Source: Paenibacillus wynnii (GTDB lineage Bacteria > Bacillota > Bacilli > Paenibacillales > Paenibacillaceae). From it: a stretch of DNA of 64,000 bases. Shown piece by piece: positions 53,150 through 61,862 of the stretch. Below the pieces are notes generated by a model that had not been told where the DNA came from, searched no databases, and saw only the letters and a program-made list of their open reading frames with translations. The position numbers and the translations under genes were made by a program. How positions within the stretch are numbered: position 1 is the stretch's first letter; each line of letters begins with the position of its first letter. Location of the stretch: contig NZ_JAUSTK010000003.1 of assembly GCF_030812855.1 (NCBI RefSeq), positions 1-64,000 of the forward strand, read 5' to 3'.

Positions 53150-54418
53150 CTATACCTTAACAGTTTCTAACGCTAACGGGCTAACCGCTTTCGTCTGATC
53201 AATGTAAATGAAGGCATCATACCGTTTGGAGATGACCGTAGGCACGTAATTCCCCCGTTCCCATTCCGGATGGTACACCACACCGATCGCACGGTGACCA
53301 ATGAAGGTATCGTCCAAAACAGAATCCTCCTTGTCAAAATAAAGCAGCTTGTCCTCCGCACCATCCCGGTGAAGCATCTCCTCCCAGCTGTTGGCAACTG
53401 CGGCCGGCACACGCATTATCTCCATTGGAGCCCCCCATGACTTACCTGCTATAACGGTTCCCTGGTAGGTGCCGAAGCCGATGGCAAATACCTCATCCCC
53501 ATGCTCCTCCCGAAGTAGCTGTCCTACATTAACCATCCCGTCTTCAGCCATATCCGTCGCTCGGGCATCCCCAACATGGGTATTATGTTCCCAGACAATC
53601 GTTCGGGCGCCTTCACCGTGGAATTCCATCAGCTTCTCCAGAGCCTCGACCATATGGCGATCCCTGATATTCCAAGACTCGGTGTCATGGCGAATCATAG
53701 TCCGGTAGTAGGCTTCTCCCCCTCTTACCGCCAACGCGTTCAGTTCAGCGCTTAACGCATTCTCTTTATCCTTCGGGTAAGCGTCCTTCCACTTGTCCTG
53801 CAGCCTGAGGAGAAGGGAAACAACCTCATTCTCGCAGCCTTCTCCATATATGGAAGCAGAAATCCCGTACGACTGGCCCTCCCGATCATAGGGCTCAAAA
53901 CATTCAAACGCCCGTTTGGCTGCCTCCAGATCAGAAGTGTCCTCCTTCGAACTCAAATACTTCAAGATTTCGTCCATAGACTCCCAGAGACTATACACAT
54001 CGATCCCGTAAAAACCAGCCTTCTCCTCATCCGGTTTGTCCCTATTATACTGACGAAGCCATTCAGCAAGCTCTATAATCTCACGATTAGCCCACATCCA
54101 GGTAGGCCATCGATTGAAGTCACTTAGCGCTGCTTTTGCATCGACACCCTCATCGGTATAACCCTTAACATACCGGTTCAACGTGTAGCATGAGGGCCAA
54201 TCCCCTTCTACCGCAATGAATCGGAAGCCCTTTTCCGAAATCAAACGTTTAGACAAATCTGCACGGACAGTATAAAACTCCGAGGTACCATGGGATGCTT
54301 CACCCAGGAGCACATATTTAGACTTACCAGCCTCTTCGACCAGTCCTTTGGTTTCTTCTTCGCTGTTGAAGGATCTTGCCAGCTTGCGAATAGACTGCAT
54401 GATTAACTTCTCTTTCAT
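53150..54418 (-). CDS. Erythromycin esterase-family protein
   Basis: 422 residues of the Ere/succinoglycan-biosynthesis family. Conserved GEASHGTSEFY, AVEGDWP and the catalytic-region WEHNTHVGDAR are all present. Family enzymes open macrolide lactone rings, but many members without this role exist, so resistance is not proven. Full length; ATG 54418 with GAGGGGTGAAGC. Confidence 0.8.
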   Translation of the reverse strand: MKEKLIMQSIRKLARSFNSEEETKGLVEEAGKSKYVLLGEASHGTSEFYTVRADLSKRLISEKGFRFIAVEGDWPSCYTLNRYVKGYTDEGVDAKAALSDFNRWPTWMWANREIIELAEWLRQYNRDKPDEEKAGFYGIDVYSLWESMDEILKYLSSKEDTSDLEAAKRAFECFEPYDREGQSYGISASIYGEGCENEVVSLLLRLQDKWKDAYPKDKENALSAELNALAVRGGEAYYRTMIRHDTESWNIRDRHMVEALEKLMEFHGEGARTIVWEHNTHVGDARATDMAEDGMVNVGQLLREEHGDEVFAIGFGTYQGTVIAGKSWGAPMEIMRVPAAVANSWEEMLHRDGAEDKLLYFDKEDSVLDDTFIGHRAIGVVYHPEWERGNYVPTVISKRYDAFIYIDQTKAVSPLALETVKV

Positions 54419-54498
54419 ATCGCTTCACCCCTCGCACTATTTCTCAGTGTATGTCCACCAAAGTTTGCGCGTATACAGGGTAAAACATTCGTCAGAAG

Positions 54499-54798
54499 TT
54501 ACCTTACCCGAGCAATTACTCTTGCAACTGAAGAATCCGCCCGGATATGCAGAGGCAATGCAATCACCTCAAACGAATCCACATTTAATAGCTGCTCAAC
54601 ATTCGTTAAATTTTCGGTGACAAGGATTTTATTCTTAAATAAATATTTATGTACTTCAAAAGGGTATTGGTCCGGTGAGGGTGTCTCCAAGCAGATCATT
54701 TTCACACGCTTCCTTACTAATAACTCAGCGAATGCCAGCGTTATGACGGGATGGTTTTTAAAATAACCGGCTTGCCCAAATAACTTGCTAATCATAGT
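54499..54798 (-). pseudogene. Cyclase-family (kynurenine formamidase-like) C-terminal half
   Basis: 99 residues match the second half of the cyclase family (PF04199): VKMICLETPSPDQYPFEVHK, ILVTENLTNVEQL and FEVIALPLHIRADSSVARV. The metal-binding N-terminal half (HxGTHxDxPxH) is missing. Upstream of ATG 54798 no continuation exists. Likely a truncated gene. Confidence 0.65.
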
Positions 54799-54955
54799 TC
54801 CCTCCATGTCCAACTGATAGATGATCAGTGTAGGTTCTAGCACCGCTATTAAAAAAACGTACAGAGCTTTTAGATATAAGATATACTAATTTAGGCTCAA
54901 CACTAATATCAGTTCTTGACAGGTGACCAGAAAGACAGAAATCCATTACGCCCAA

Positions 54956-55140
54956 TAGAGGCGTTTTCTCCCTCTATTTCTGCACCCGCTACCCCATTTG
55001 GGCAATTAGAGGGAATTTCGCCCGCTAATTTTGAGGATATACCTCTTTGGGACGGAATGGGTAAGATTATAGGGATATTTTCCCTTTAATCTCATATTCA
55101 TGGCGTTTCGGTCGGTATTAGCGGGCATTTTCCCCTCTAA
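54956..55140. repeat. Array of four palindromic units, Paenibacillus-type
   Basis: Four 21-23 nt imperfect palindromes at 54956-54976, 55006-55028, 55067-55089 and 55118-55140, each with the form TTAGAGGG..TTTC.CCCTCTAA; spacing 50, 61 and 51 bp. Such intergenic units are common in this genus. No gene lies in 54799-55368 otherwise. Confidence 0.75.
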
Positions 55141-55368
55141 TTCACCGATGGACTGGTCCGCAACCCGGATTCGCTACCTGTAAGACGTAGTTACCCCAAA
55201 CCCGGTGAAACATCAGGCGAAGTTAAATCGAAATCGTTCCCGGCACAGTGACGTAAACGGAAAATCAAGCACTGATTTCGAGAAAGAGCCCTAATTTACG
55301 CTTAAATAAAAACGGCTATCGTTTTTTCATAGCCGTACTTATTTGACTAAGTAGAAGGAGGAGCCGCA

Positions 55369-55812
55369 GTGAAAGCACGAAAACGGAAATTACTATGGAG
55401 TGTTATTATTCTCCTGCTATTTGTCGTAGCAAGTTATCTGTTCGAAGAAGAAAGATTCAGCAACGAGCCCTCTTCCACGTCCAGCGGAAAGGTTGTACAA
55501 ATCCTCTTCCCTGTCGATCGTTATCCGAAGACAGCGAGGCATATTCAAGATGCTATTGAGGATGGCGAGGCACCGATCTGCACGATTGACCGCGAGGGTG
55601 CTGACGAAAATCGCCGCCTTTCCCTAAAAGGTGTGCCTACTAAAAAAGGCTATGACCGGGATGAGTGGCCTATGGCTATGTGTCTGGAGGGCGGAGAAGG
55701 CGCAGACATCGAATACATACCTCCGAGCGATAATCGAGGCGCCGGAAGCTGGGTTGGCAATCAACTAGAAGACTTTGCTGACGGTACACGCGTCGAGTTT
55801 ATGTTCAAATAA
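55369..55812 (+). CDS. nucB: NucB-type secreted DNase
   Basis: 147 residues. N-terminal membrane segment/signal ([18 protein letters not shown]), then the NucA/NucB domain: [29 protein letters not shown] and the catalytic [13 protein letters not shown]. These DNases act outside the cell on DNA, in Bacillus during sporulation or biofilm dispersal. AGAAGGAGG precedes ATG (the base before is GTG-AAA); strong terminator behind. Confidence 0.9.
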   Translation: MKARKRKLLWSVIILLLFVVASYLFEEERFSNEPSSTSSGKVVQILFPVDRYPKTARHIQDAIEDGEAPICTIDREGADENRRLSLKGVPTKKGYDRDEWPMAMCLEGGEGADIEYIPPSDNRGAGSWVGNQLEDFADGTRVEFMFK

Positions 55813-55837
55813 AGCTCAAGACAAATTCAAAACCGTT

Positions 55838-55881
55838 CCGGTCCTGCAGGCAGATGCCTAATAGGACCGGAACGGTTTTTA
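55838..55881 (+). terminator. Terminator of nucB
   Basis: Stem AAAACCGTTCCGGTCCT / AGGACCGGAACGGTTTT then TTAG. Also usable by the minus-strand small gene at 55888. Confidence 0.92.
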
Positions 55882-55887
55882 GCATGT

Positions 55888-56040
55888 TTAGAATATACAG
55901 GCTTTTAAGATAATAACCAACAGGATGTAAAGAACCAGAATTGCACCTGTTGAAGTCCAAGGACTAACAACTGGCAATACCGGACCAGGACCTACATTAG
56001 CTCCACCAACATGACCACCGTAACAACATTCATTTCCCAT
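55888..56040 (-). CDS. Small membrane protein (50 aa)
   Basis: AGGAGG precedes ATG 56040. MGNECCYGGHVGGANVGPGP, then one membrane segment (WTSTGAILVLYILLVIILKA). The Cys/Gly-rich start and single membrane segment are like the YjcZ/small spore-envelope proteins. No name assigned. Confidence 0.55.
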   Translation of the reverse strand: MGNECCYGGHVGGANVGPGPVLPVVSPWTSTGAILVLYILLVIILKACIF

Positions 56041-56210
56041 TTACGAAAACCTCCTAATTGATAATGACTACAGCACAGAATATGTGGCAATAGACCATAC
56101 CGTTTGGGCAAATTGGCAAAGAAAAGAGTGAATGCTTGATATTAAAGTTTATTTGCTTTATGCTTAGTGAAATAGGAACATTTGTTCTTAAACGGACTGA
56201 GGTGGCTATA

Positions 56211-56759
56211 ATGAAATCATATTATCAAATGACTGCTTTGGAGAAATGGACTGAGGATCTTTATGAAAGATTGGGTATTAGAGAACCTTCACAGATATCA
56301 ATAACTAATATTTCAGAACGGCTAAATATTTGGATTCATTATTTAGATGTAAGGAGCAAAGGCATTGAGGCCTCGGCCGGTATGTATAGTATGTTCATCG
56401 ATAATCGCCTGCCTGCCGGAATGCAGCGCCTTGAATTTTTACATGAGCTTTGTCATTTACTCCGCCACGCGGGCAACCAAAGTGTAATGCCCGAGCATTA
56501 TACCCAAGCACAACAAGATGAAGCGGATCGATTTATCCTTTATGCCGCTATGCCATATTCCATGATCTCAAGAAGATCATTGCCAGAATTAAGAAGCGAA
56601 GCCATCAGCTTCATCACAACCGAATTTGAAGTACCCCGAGAGCTGGCTATGCAGCGTATAGACCAAATTCAAAGGCGTATTTTTCAAGGGCAATTATTGG
56701 CTGTGATGGGGGCTCAGGGAGAAAAGGTACCCACACTCTGCTCTCCCCGATCCGATTAA
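56211..56759 (+). CDS. ImmA/IrrE-family metallopeptidase
   Basis: 182 residues with zinc motif HELCH at 78-82 (LEFLHELCHLLRHAG) in the ImmA/IrrE fold. Such peptidases cleave phage or integrative-element repressors. ATG 56211 with GAGGTGG upstream; the frame opens at 56136 without a site. No XRE-type repressor is next to it, which is unusual for this family. Confidence 0.8.
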   Translation: MKSYYQMTALEKWTEDLYERLGIREPSQISITNISERLNIWIHYLDVRSKGIEASAGMYSMFIDNRLPAGMQRLEFLHELCHLLRHAGNQSVMPEHYTQAQQDEADRFILYAAMPYSMISRRSLPELRSEAISFITTEFEVPRELAMQRIDQIQRRIFQGQLLAVMGAQGEKVPTLCSPRSD

Positions 56760-56910
56760 TTATGAAGTAAGTGATCAACCCAAATAGGCTGCTTCCAGAG
56801 TCATTTAGCATGACTTCGGAGCAGCCCACAGAAAGATACATATCCATGTTGGTCAATTCCTCTATCGTTTCCGAAGAAGATACTGGATTGCCTTTAAGAG
56901 ATTTATTCGT

Positions 56911-57828
56911 TTACCAAAAAGTCGCACTAACCTTCCATAGCGTTTGTCTAAATACGGTATACTTCGACTCTATCTTTCCTCCAATTGCTTTTGCTATAGA
57001 GGCTTGTAAATTTGCGGTAACCCCAAAATCATCATTATAACTAATATCCATTTCAACCTTTTTTAATCCATGATTTATCACACCGTCAACTAGGCTATGC
57101 CATTTTTCCTCGGAAGGATACCATATAAGATCAGAGGGTTTCTTTGCTCTGGAGAAGAAATTCGGCTTTTCAAATTCAGCGCTGAACAGCACCTCATTCC
57201 CTTTGACTTGATTTACTTTAAGATCAGCCTCTGCATTTATAACTTCCTTCTTACCCTTCACTTTGGCGTTAAGTTCCCGGGCATACCCTTCTCTATATTC
57301 TACTGTAAGATTTTTCGGCTTAAGAGCCATAAGCAATCTAATCGCCTCGTTATACTTCTCTTCAAATGCCAAAGTATGAAATTTATCGGCTGGAAAATAA
57401 ACACGATCATCATGCGGGTTTTTGATATAATAGGCATCTTTTTGGGGCACTAAGGAACCCTTCCATTTCAAAAAATCATGTGCCTGAGAATAGGGAACCT
57501 TTAGATATGTAAATTCAGCAGTAGTGTTTTTTAGCAAACTACTTATACTTGCCATACTAGCTATGTCAGCAGCTCCATTAACTATGGCAGCCCCTATCGG
57601 ATTTATTATAGGAAGGACTAATTTACTAGCAATTCTACCCGCTACTTTGATACCTACGGCAGTCCCCACATCTTTTGCATGACTATGAGCCTTCAATTTT
57701 GAGCCTTTTTCCACAATTTCCGTTTCACTAAAGTCACCGAGTAAAATGATATTCCGCTCCGATGAATGAAAGTCTAGTATATTCTTCTCCAACGAATTCC
57801 CCTCACTTATTACTATAAAATTTAACAT
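56911..57828 (-). CDS. Orphan protein with a glycine/alanine-rich hydrophobic stretch
   Basis: 305 residues. After an N-terminal 60 residues comes a hydrophobic Ala/Gly/Ile-rich region at about 60-105 (VGIKVAGRIASKLVLPIINP, IGAAIVNGAADIASMASI), then a beta-rich C-terminal part (NLTVEYREGYARELNAKVKG, LIWYPSEEKWHSLVDGV). I do not recognise it. The stretch may insert in a membrane. It converges with the ImmA-like gene; no shared operon. ATG 57828 follows GAGGGGAATTC. Confidence 0.6.
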   Translation of the reverse strand: MLNFIVISEGNSLEKNILDFHSSERNIILLGDFSETEIVEKGSKLKAHSHAKDVGTAVGIKVAGRIASKLVLPIINPIGAAIVNGAADIASMASISSLLKNTTAEFTYLKVPYSQAHDFLKWKGSLVPQKDAYYIKNPHDDRVYFPADKFHTLAFEEKYNEAIRLLMALKPKNLTVEYREGYARELNAKVKGKKEVINAEADLKVNQVKGNEVLFSAEFEKPNFFSRAKKPSDLIWYPSEEKWHSLVDGVINHGLKKVEMDISYNDDFGVTANLQASIAKAIGGKIESKYTVFRQTLWKVSATFW

Positions 57829-57948
57829 CCATAGTTAGTATATTCCGTTTGGAACTATAGGTAAATGCAGACTCAGGATGCGCTCAGGGTGGGGAGCTAA
57901 TCTATTCGCCGCCATTACGCTAGCATCTTACTATTAAATCCGCCTTTA

Positions 57949-57984
57949 AACAGCAAAAAACCCTTACAAAGTAAGGGTTTTTAA
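57949..57984 (-). terminator. Terminator of the tRNA pair
   Basis: AAAAACCCTTAC / GTAAGGGTTTTT is a perfect stem, T-rich on the minus strand, five bp behind the tRNA-Ile2 3' end. Confidence 0.9.
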
Positions 57985-57988
57985 TAAG

Positions 57989-58062
57989 TGGGCCCTGAGG
58001 GACTCGAACCCCCGACCAATCGGTTATGAGCCGACCGCTCTAACCAACTGAGCTAAGGGCCC
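57989..58062 (-). tRNA. tRNA-Ile2(CAU), lysidine type
   Basis: 74 nt, acceptor GGGCCCT / AGGGCCC, anticodon loop CTCATAA. The CTCATAA loop and flanking G-C pairs match the Ile2 tRNA of Bacillus rather than elongator Met. The C34 is expected to be changed to lysidine by TilS. Elongator Met is the other reading. Confidence 0.75.
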
Positions 58063-58103
58063 GGATGAAAAATATCCGTCATATATAATTGCTGCTTGTA
58101 AAT

Positions 58104-58184
<81 letters not shown>

Positions 58185-58266
58185 TCAGTAATCATATTCA
58201 AACAGCGACAATAAATAATATACATTATATAGGGGTGATAAGTCAAGTAGGGATTAATAAAACTTC

Positions 58267-58431
58267 TCAAGGAAGGAAACGAACACCGTAGCGACCTTTA
58301 CGCGAGCGATAAATTTCTACAAAGCGCGGGTCATGATAACCATAAATCCAGCCATCTTGCTCCAACCGTTTTGCCAGACATCCTGCTTGAAATCTGGTTC
58401 TGAACAGCTTGGCGAAGTATATCCAGTTCAT
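58267..58431 (-). CDS. Small hypothetical protein (54 aa)
   Basis: MNWIYFAKLFRTRFQAGCLA, then KRLEQDGWIYGYHDPRFVE and a basic end. AGGAGAAGAGGG precedes ATG 58431. Looks like a small basic soluble protein conserved in the genus; no function known. Confidence 0.5.
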   Translation of the reverse strand: MNWIYFAKLFRTRFQAGCLAKRLEQDGWIYGYHDPRFVEIYRSRKGRYGVRFLP

Positions 58432-58508
58432 GCTGCCCTCTTCTCCTTTTTTGGGAATGAATTACCCCTGCTCTGAACTTAGCATGCCCACTTTTTATAA
58501 AATAACCC

Positions 58509-58555
58509 TAAAAAGGTGTCCTACAGGCCATTTCCATGACTTTCAAGGAACACCC
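58509..58555 (-). terminator. Terminator of the solute-binding protein gene
   Basis: On the minus strand GGTGTTCC / GGACACC with an inner stem, followed by TTTTTAGGG. Confidence 0.75.
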
Positions 58556-58603
58556 CTTCGTATCATATGCTTCTTAGTCATTTCTTACCGCACTCTTCTG
58601 AAG

Positions 58604-60088
58604 CTAACCGTTCTCCAAATCGAAGGACATCTGGGGATTTGTAATCAGCTGCAGCAGCATGGCATTTCCCTGCTTCTCCCATGCTTTTAACGCATTTGGA
58701 ACGGATCTTTTTCCCTCGAAGACTTCAATAAATAACTGTCGTCCCGCATCGCTAACCTGACTAATTGCCGGCTTTTGGGTGAGCAAGCTATCCATTTTCA
58801 GATCATTAGGGGGTAGCGGCTTTAGAGTATAAAATGCCTCTAAGTTTATATTCGGATCCTGAGAAGTAATATATTCCTTACGTGAAGTCAGTTCATAGCG
58901 GTTATGTGCTTTGATTTTAGCAACTTCCTTGCTGTTCACAAATTTAATAAAATCCCAAGCATCCTCTGGATTAGTAGCTGTAATTCCGATTGCCATCATG
59001 GTGCCAAGCCAAGTTCCTACGGCAACATCCGGTTTCTCCGCATAGGTTGGAACCGTCACCACGCCCCAGTCCACAGGCTTGTAATTTTTAATTTTGGAGG
59101 CATTCCGGTGGACGGAAGTCAACTCATTAATATAACCGTATTCTCCGACAACCATCGCAGCTTTACTCGTAAGGAACAAGTCTCCTTGAATCGGGCTATA
59201 GGGCTTGCCATCAGTCCACATAAATTCCTGACTATCCAGTCCAGGCACCGTTTGCTTTTTAACCAAACCGCTATAAGTAGTCCATGCTTTACTCCACTGG
59301 GCATTGTTTACGGTCATTTTCTCACCCTTGTTGTCGTACTGGGAAAGCTTAAGGGGAGAGACATAGGTCTGCAAATCCCAGAATGGATCAGCCAGGTAAC
59401 GATTCATTGAGAACCCGTAAACACGGCTCTCACTCTTTTTAGAAACCTTCGTAACCTTGGCAGCAAGAGCGAACATTTCATCCCATGTCATCCCATTAGT
59501 GGGATAAGCCACTTTAGCGGCATCAAAAATCTTTTTGTTATAGTAGAGTGCACTTGAGGAAAAAGTTGGCGCCAGCGCAAACAAATTCCCCCCTCCAAGC
59601 TCACGGATTCCATTTAGCATAGTAGGAGCCATCGTACTTATATCATAGTGATCCCGGTCAATAAGAGGCTGCAAAGGTAACACAAGATTGTTCTCAGCAA
59701 GACTTTTCAATAGCTGGCTTTCTCCAATGATTACATCCACCGGATGTTCCCCGCCCATAATCCCGCGAATACTCCCCAGATTATCCGTGTTTGGCTGCGG
59801 AAAAGCACTGCTGAATCGAAGCTCACTTGCATCAATTGCAGATACGAGTTCCAGCTTGATTTCAGGATGCTGCAGTTCATACATATCGGTGAATTGCTGG
59901 CGGAAATATGTGTCATCCTCTCCGCTCCAGAGACTGCCGATACGCAGCACACGTTGCTCCTGTGGAGCCTTCAGCGGTTCAGCCCACGCCGTATTCCATC
60001 CCTCAGAAGCCAGCGGCAGCAGAAGCACCGTACAGATGCCAAGGCTCAGAAGACGCCCTGGCGTACGTTTTCTTTTACTTGTATTCAT
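58604..60088 (-). CDS. Extracellular sugar-binding protein (type 1)
   Basis: 494 residues. Long signal peptide (residues 1-36, LSLGICTVLLLPLASEG) without a clear lipobox, then a bacterial extracellular solute-binding domain of family 1 (PTNGMTWDEMFALAAKVTKV, GTMMAIGITATNPEDAWDFIKF). It captures a sugar or oligosaccharide. No permease or ATPase genes are next to it, so it may serve a transporter elsewhere. ATG 60088 with GGGAGG. Confidence 0.82.
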   Translation of the reverse strand: MNTSKRKRTPGRLLSLGICTVLLLPLASEGWNTAWAEPLKAPQEQRVLRIGSLWSGEDDTYFRQQFTDMYELQHPEIKLELVSAIDASELRFSSAFPQPNTDNLGSIRGIMGGEHPVDVIIGESQLLKSLAENNLVLPLQPLIDRDHYDISTMAPTMLNGIRELGGGNLFALAPTFSSSALYYNKKIFDAAKVAYPTNGMTWDEMFALAAKVTKVSKKSESRVYGFSMNRYLADPFWDLQTYVSPLKLSQYDNKGEKMTVNNAQWSKAWTTYSGLVKKQTVPGLDSQEFMWTDGKPYSPIQGDLFLTSKAAMVVGEYGYINELTSVHRNASKIKNYKPVDWGVVTVPTYAEKPDVAVGTWLGTMMAIGITATNPEDAWDFIKFVNSKEVAKIKAHNRYELTSRKEYITSQDPNINLEAFYTLKPLPPNDLKMDSLLTQKPAISQVSDAGRQLFIEVFEGKRSVPNALKAWEKQGNAMLLQLITNPQMSFDLENG

Positions 60089-60348
60089 AAATTTACCCTC
60101 CCGAAAAATAATCGTTCCATGTCCTATAAAAAGGTTACAAAGCGACTCCTTAATTTGGATTATAAAGGTTTTCATTGGAGGGTAAGTTACAGGCCGTTTA
60201 AAGTTAAACTACGATTTGGTCATGTTATTTCCAGTATTTGAGATTAGGATTTATAATATATCTCCCAGTCGCAAGAAAGACCCTGCACCATAAGGCGAGG
60301 GTCATTCAATGGACTGCTATATTAGGAGATCAGAATGAAAGGGATTCC

Positions 60349-60990
60349 TTACACACCAAATGCCGCCGGATCTTTTCTCCAGGAGCGAAGCAATTCTACA
60401 TCATTTTCGGCAATCTTGCCCTGGGTTAGCGCTACATCAATCAAAGTATTGTAGTTAGATAAACTGTGCAGAGGGACACCTGCGGCCGAAAAAGCATCAG
60501 TAGCACGATCTAGCTCATAGCTGAAGATAGCCAGAACAGCCAAGGGATTACCTCCAGCTTCTTGCACAGCCTGCGCTGCTTTAATCGAGCTGCCGCCGGT
60601 TGAGATCAGATCCTCGATTACTATAACCTTTTGTCCGGATGTTATTAGACCTTCAATTTGGTTTTGCTTTCCATGTCCCTTAGCCTTATCACGAATGTAA
60701 GCCATTGGCAGATTCAACTTCTGTGCGACCCATGCGGCATGAGGAATACCAGCTGTTGCCGTACCCGCAATCACCTCAGCATCTGGATACTGACTTGTAA
60801 TGAGTTCTGCAAAAGCATCCGCAATATAATTGCGGACCTCAGGGTAGGACAAGGTCAGGCGATTATCACAATAGATAGGGGATTTGATACCCGAAGTCCA
60901 TGTAAATGGCTCCTGGGGGCGCAGTGCTACCGCTCCGATATTCAGTAAATAGGCAGCGATTTGTTCACTTTTATTCAATAATGAGCTCAT
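60349..60990 (-). CDS. pyrE: Orotate phosphoribosyltransferase
   Basis: 213 residues. PRPP-binding motif [18 protein letters not shown] and the loop [18 protein letters not shown] with the catalytic Lys. It makes orotidine 5'-phosphate. Start overlaps the pyrF stop by four bases. Last gene of the pyr operon in this window. Confidence 0.95.
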   Translation of the reverse strand: MSSLLNKSEQIAAYLLNIGAVALRPQEPFTWTSGIKSPIYCDNRLTLSYPEVRNYIADAFAELITSQYPDAEVIAGTATAGIPHAAWVAQKLNLPMAYIRDKAKGHGKQNQIEGLITSGQKVIVIEDLISTGGSSIKAAQAVQEAGGNPLAVLAIFSYELDRATDAFSAAGVPLHSLSNYNTLIDVALTQGKIAENDVELLRSWRKDPAAFGV

Positions 60991-61736
60991 GCCTGTGTCA
61001 TCTCCTCAATGATATTTAGTGCGGCTTGGTATGGATCTTCCGCTCCTGTAATAGGTCGTCCTATCACTAGGTAATGGCTGCCCTGCCGTATAGCTTGTCC
61101 CGGTGTCATCACACGGGATTGGTCGTCCACGGATGACCCTGCCGGTCGTATCCCCGGTGTAACTGTACAGAAAGCTGGGCCACAGGCAGCAGCGATTGCA
61201 GCGGATTCCTGGGGTGATGCCACAACACCGTCCAGTCCAGCTTCGGCCGCCAGTTTGGCGTATCGAACGACAGTGTCCGTAACATTGCCAGATATACCGA
61301 TCTCGCTGTTCATGACCTCCTGGCTAGTGCTGGTTAGCTGTGTGACTGCGATAATCAGCGGCATGCTTAGCGAAGGATTGATGCTTACCGCCGCTGCTGC
61401 TCCAGTGCGAGCCGCTGCCATCATGGCTGAACCGCCGGAGGCATGGACATTGAACATATCCGCTCCAAGCTGAGTCAGGCTTTCTGCGCCACCTTTAACC
61501 GTATTGGGGATATCATGCATTTTCAGATCTACAAATACGGAATAACCGCGGCGCTTCAAATCTTTAATAAATTCGGGGCCAGCCGCATAAAAAAGCTGCA
61601 TCCCCACCTTCATATAGCAGGGAATTCCCTCCAGCTTGTTAATCAACACACTCGCCTGTTCAGCATTAGGATAATCCAAAGGAATCATAATTCGCTTCGC
61701 CATAGCTTTTTGTTCCAAGGTAAGCTCTTGTACCAT
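60987..61736 (-). CDS. pyrF: Orotidine-5'-phosphate decarboxylase
   Basis: 249 residues, (beta/alpha)8 barrel. Catalytic array K43, D70, K72 and D75 in [12 protein letters not shown]. It makes UMP. Some N-terminal residues ([11 protein letters not shown]) precede the usual start and may be extra. Coupled to pyrE by the overlapping ATGA. Confidence 0.95.
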   Translation of the reverse strand: MVQELTLEQKAMAKRIMIPLDYPNAEQASVLINKLEGIPCYMKVGMQLFYAAGPEFIKDLKRRGYSVFVDLKMHDIPNTVKGGAESLTQLGADMFNVHASGGSAMMAAARTGAAAAVSINPSLSMPLIIAVTQLTSTSQEVMNSEIGISGNVTDTVVRYAKLAAEAGLDGVVASPQESAAIAAACGPAFCTVTPGIRPAGSSVDDQSRVMTPGQAIRQGSHYLVIGRPITGAEDPYQAALNIIEEMTQA

Positions 61737-61794
61737 ACAGCACTCCTATCCGGTGCGACAGCGCCGCACTTTTCTATTAGACCCTAGGCATAGC

Positions 61795-61826
61795 GGAACG
61801 GTCTGCGAATAGTCGCAAACCGTTCC
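61795..61826 (-). repeat. Hairpin between carB and pyrF
   Basis: Stem GGAACGGT / ACCGTTCC extended by an inner TGCGA / TCGCA pairing (one bulge). No T-run on the minus strand, so it is more likely an RNA-processing or stability hairpin than a terminator. PyrR sites are not recognisable here. Confidence 0.5.
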
Positions 61827-61862
61827 TGTCTTTTCGTTCACCTATGACTTGTTGTGGTTAAA

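Noticed and set aside
53150..54418. Macrolide resistance gene
   Set aside because: The family is broad; sequence alone does not show that the protein opens macrolide rings, so it was called only by family.
55369..56759. NucB plus ImmA as a joint system
   Set aside because: Separate transcription units with a strong terminator between them and a minus-strand gene in the gap.
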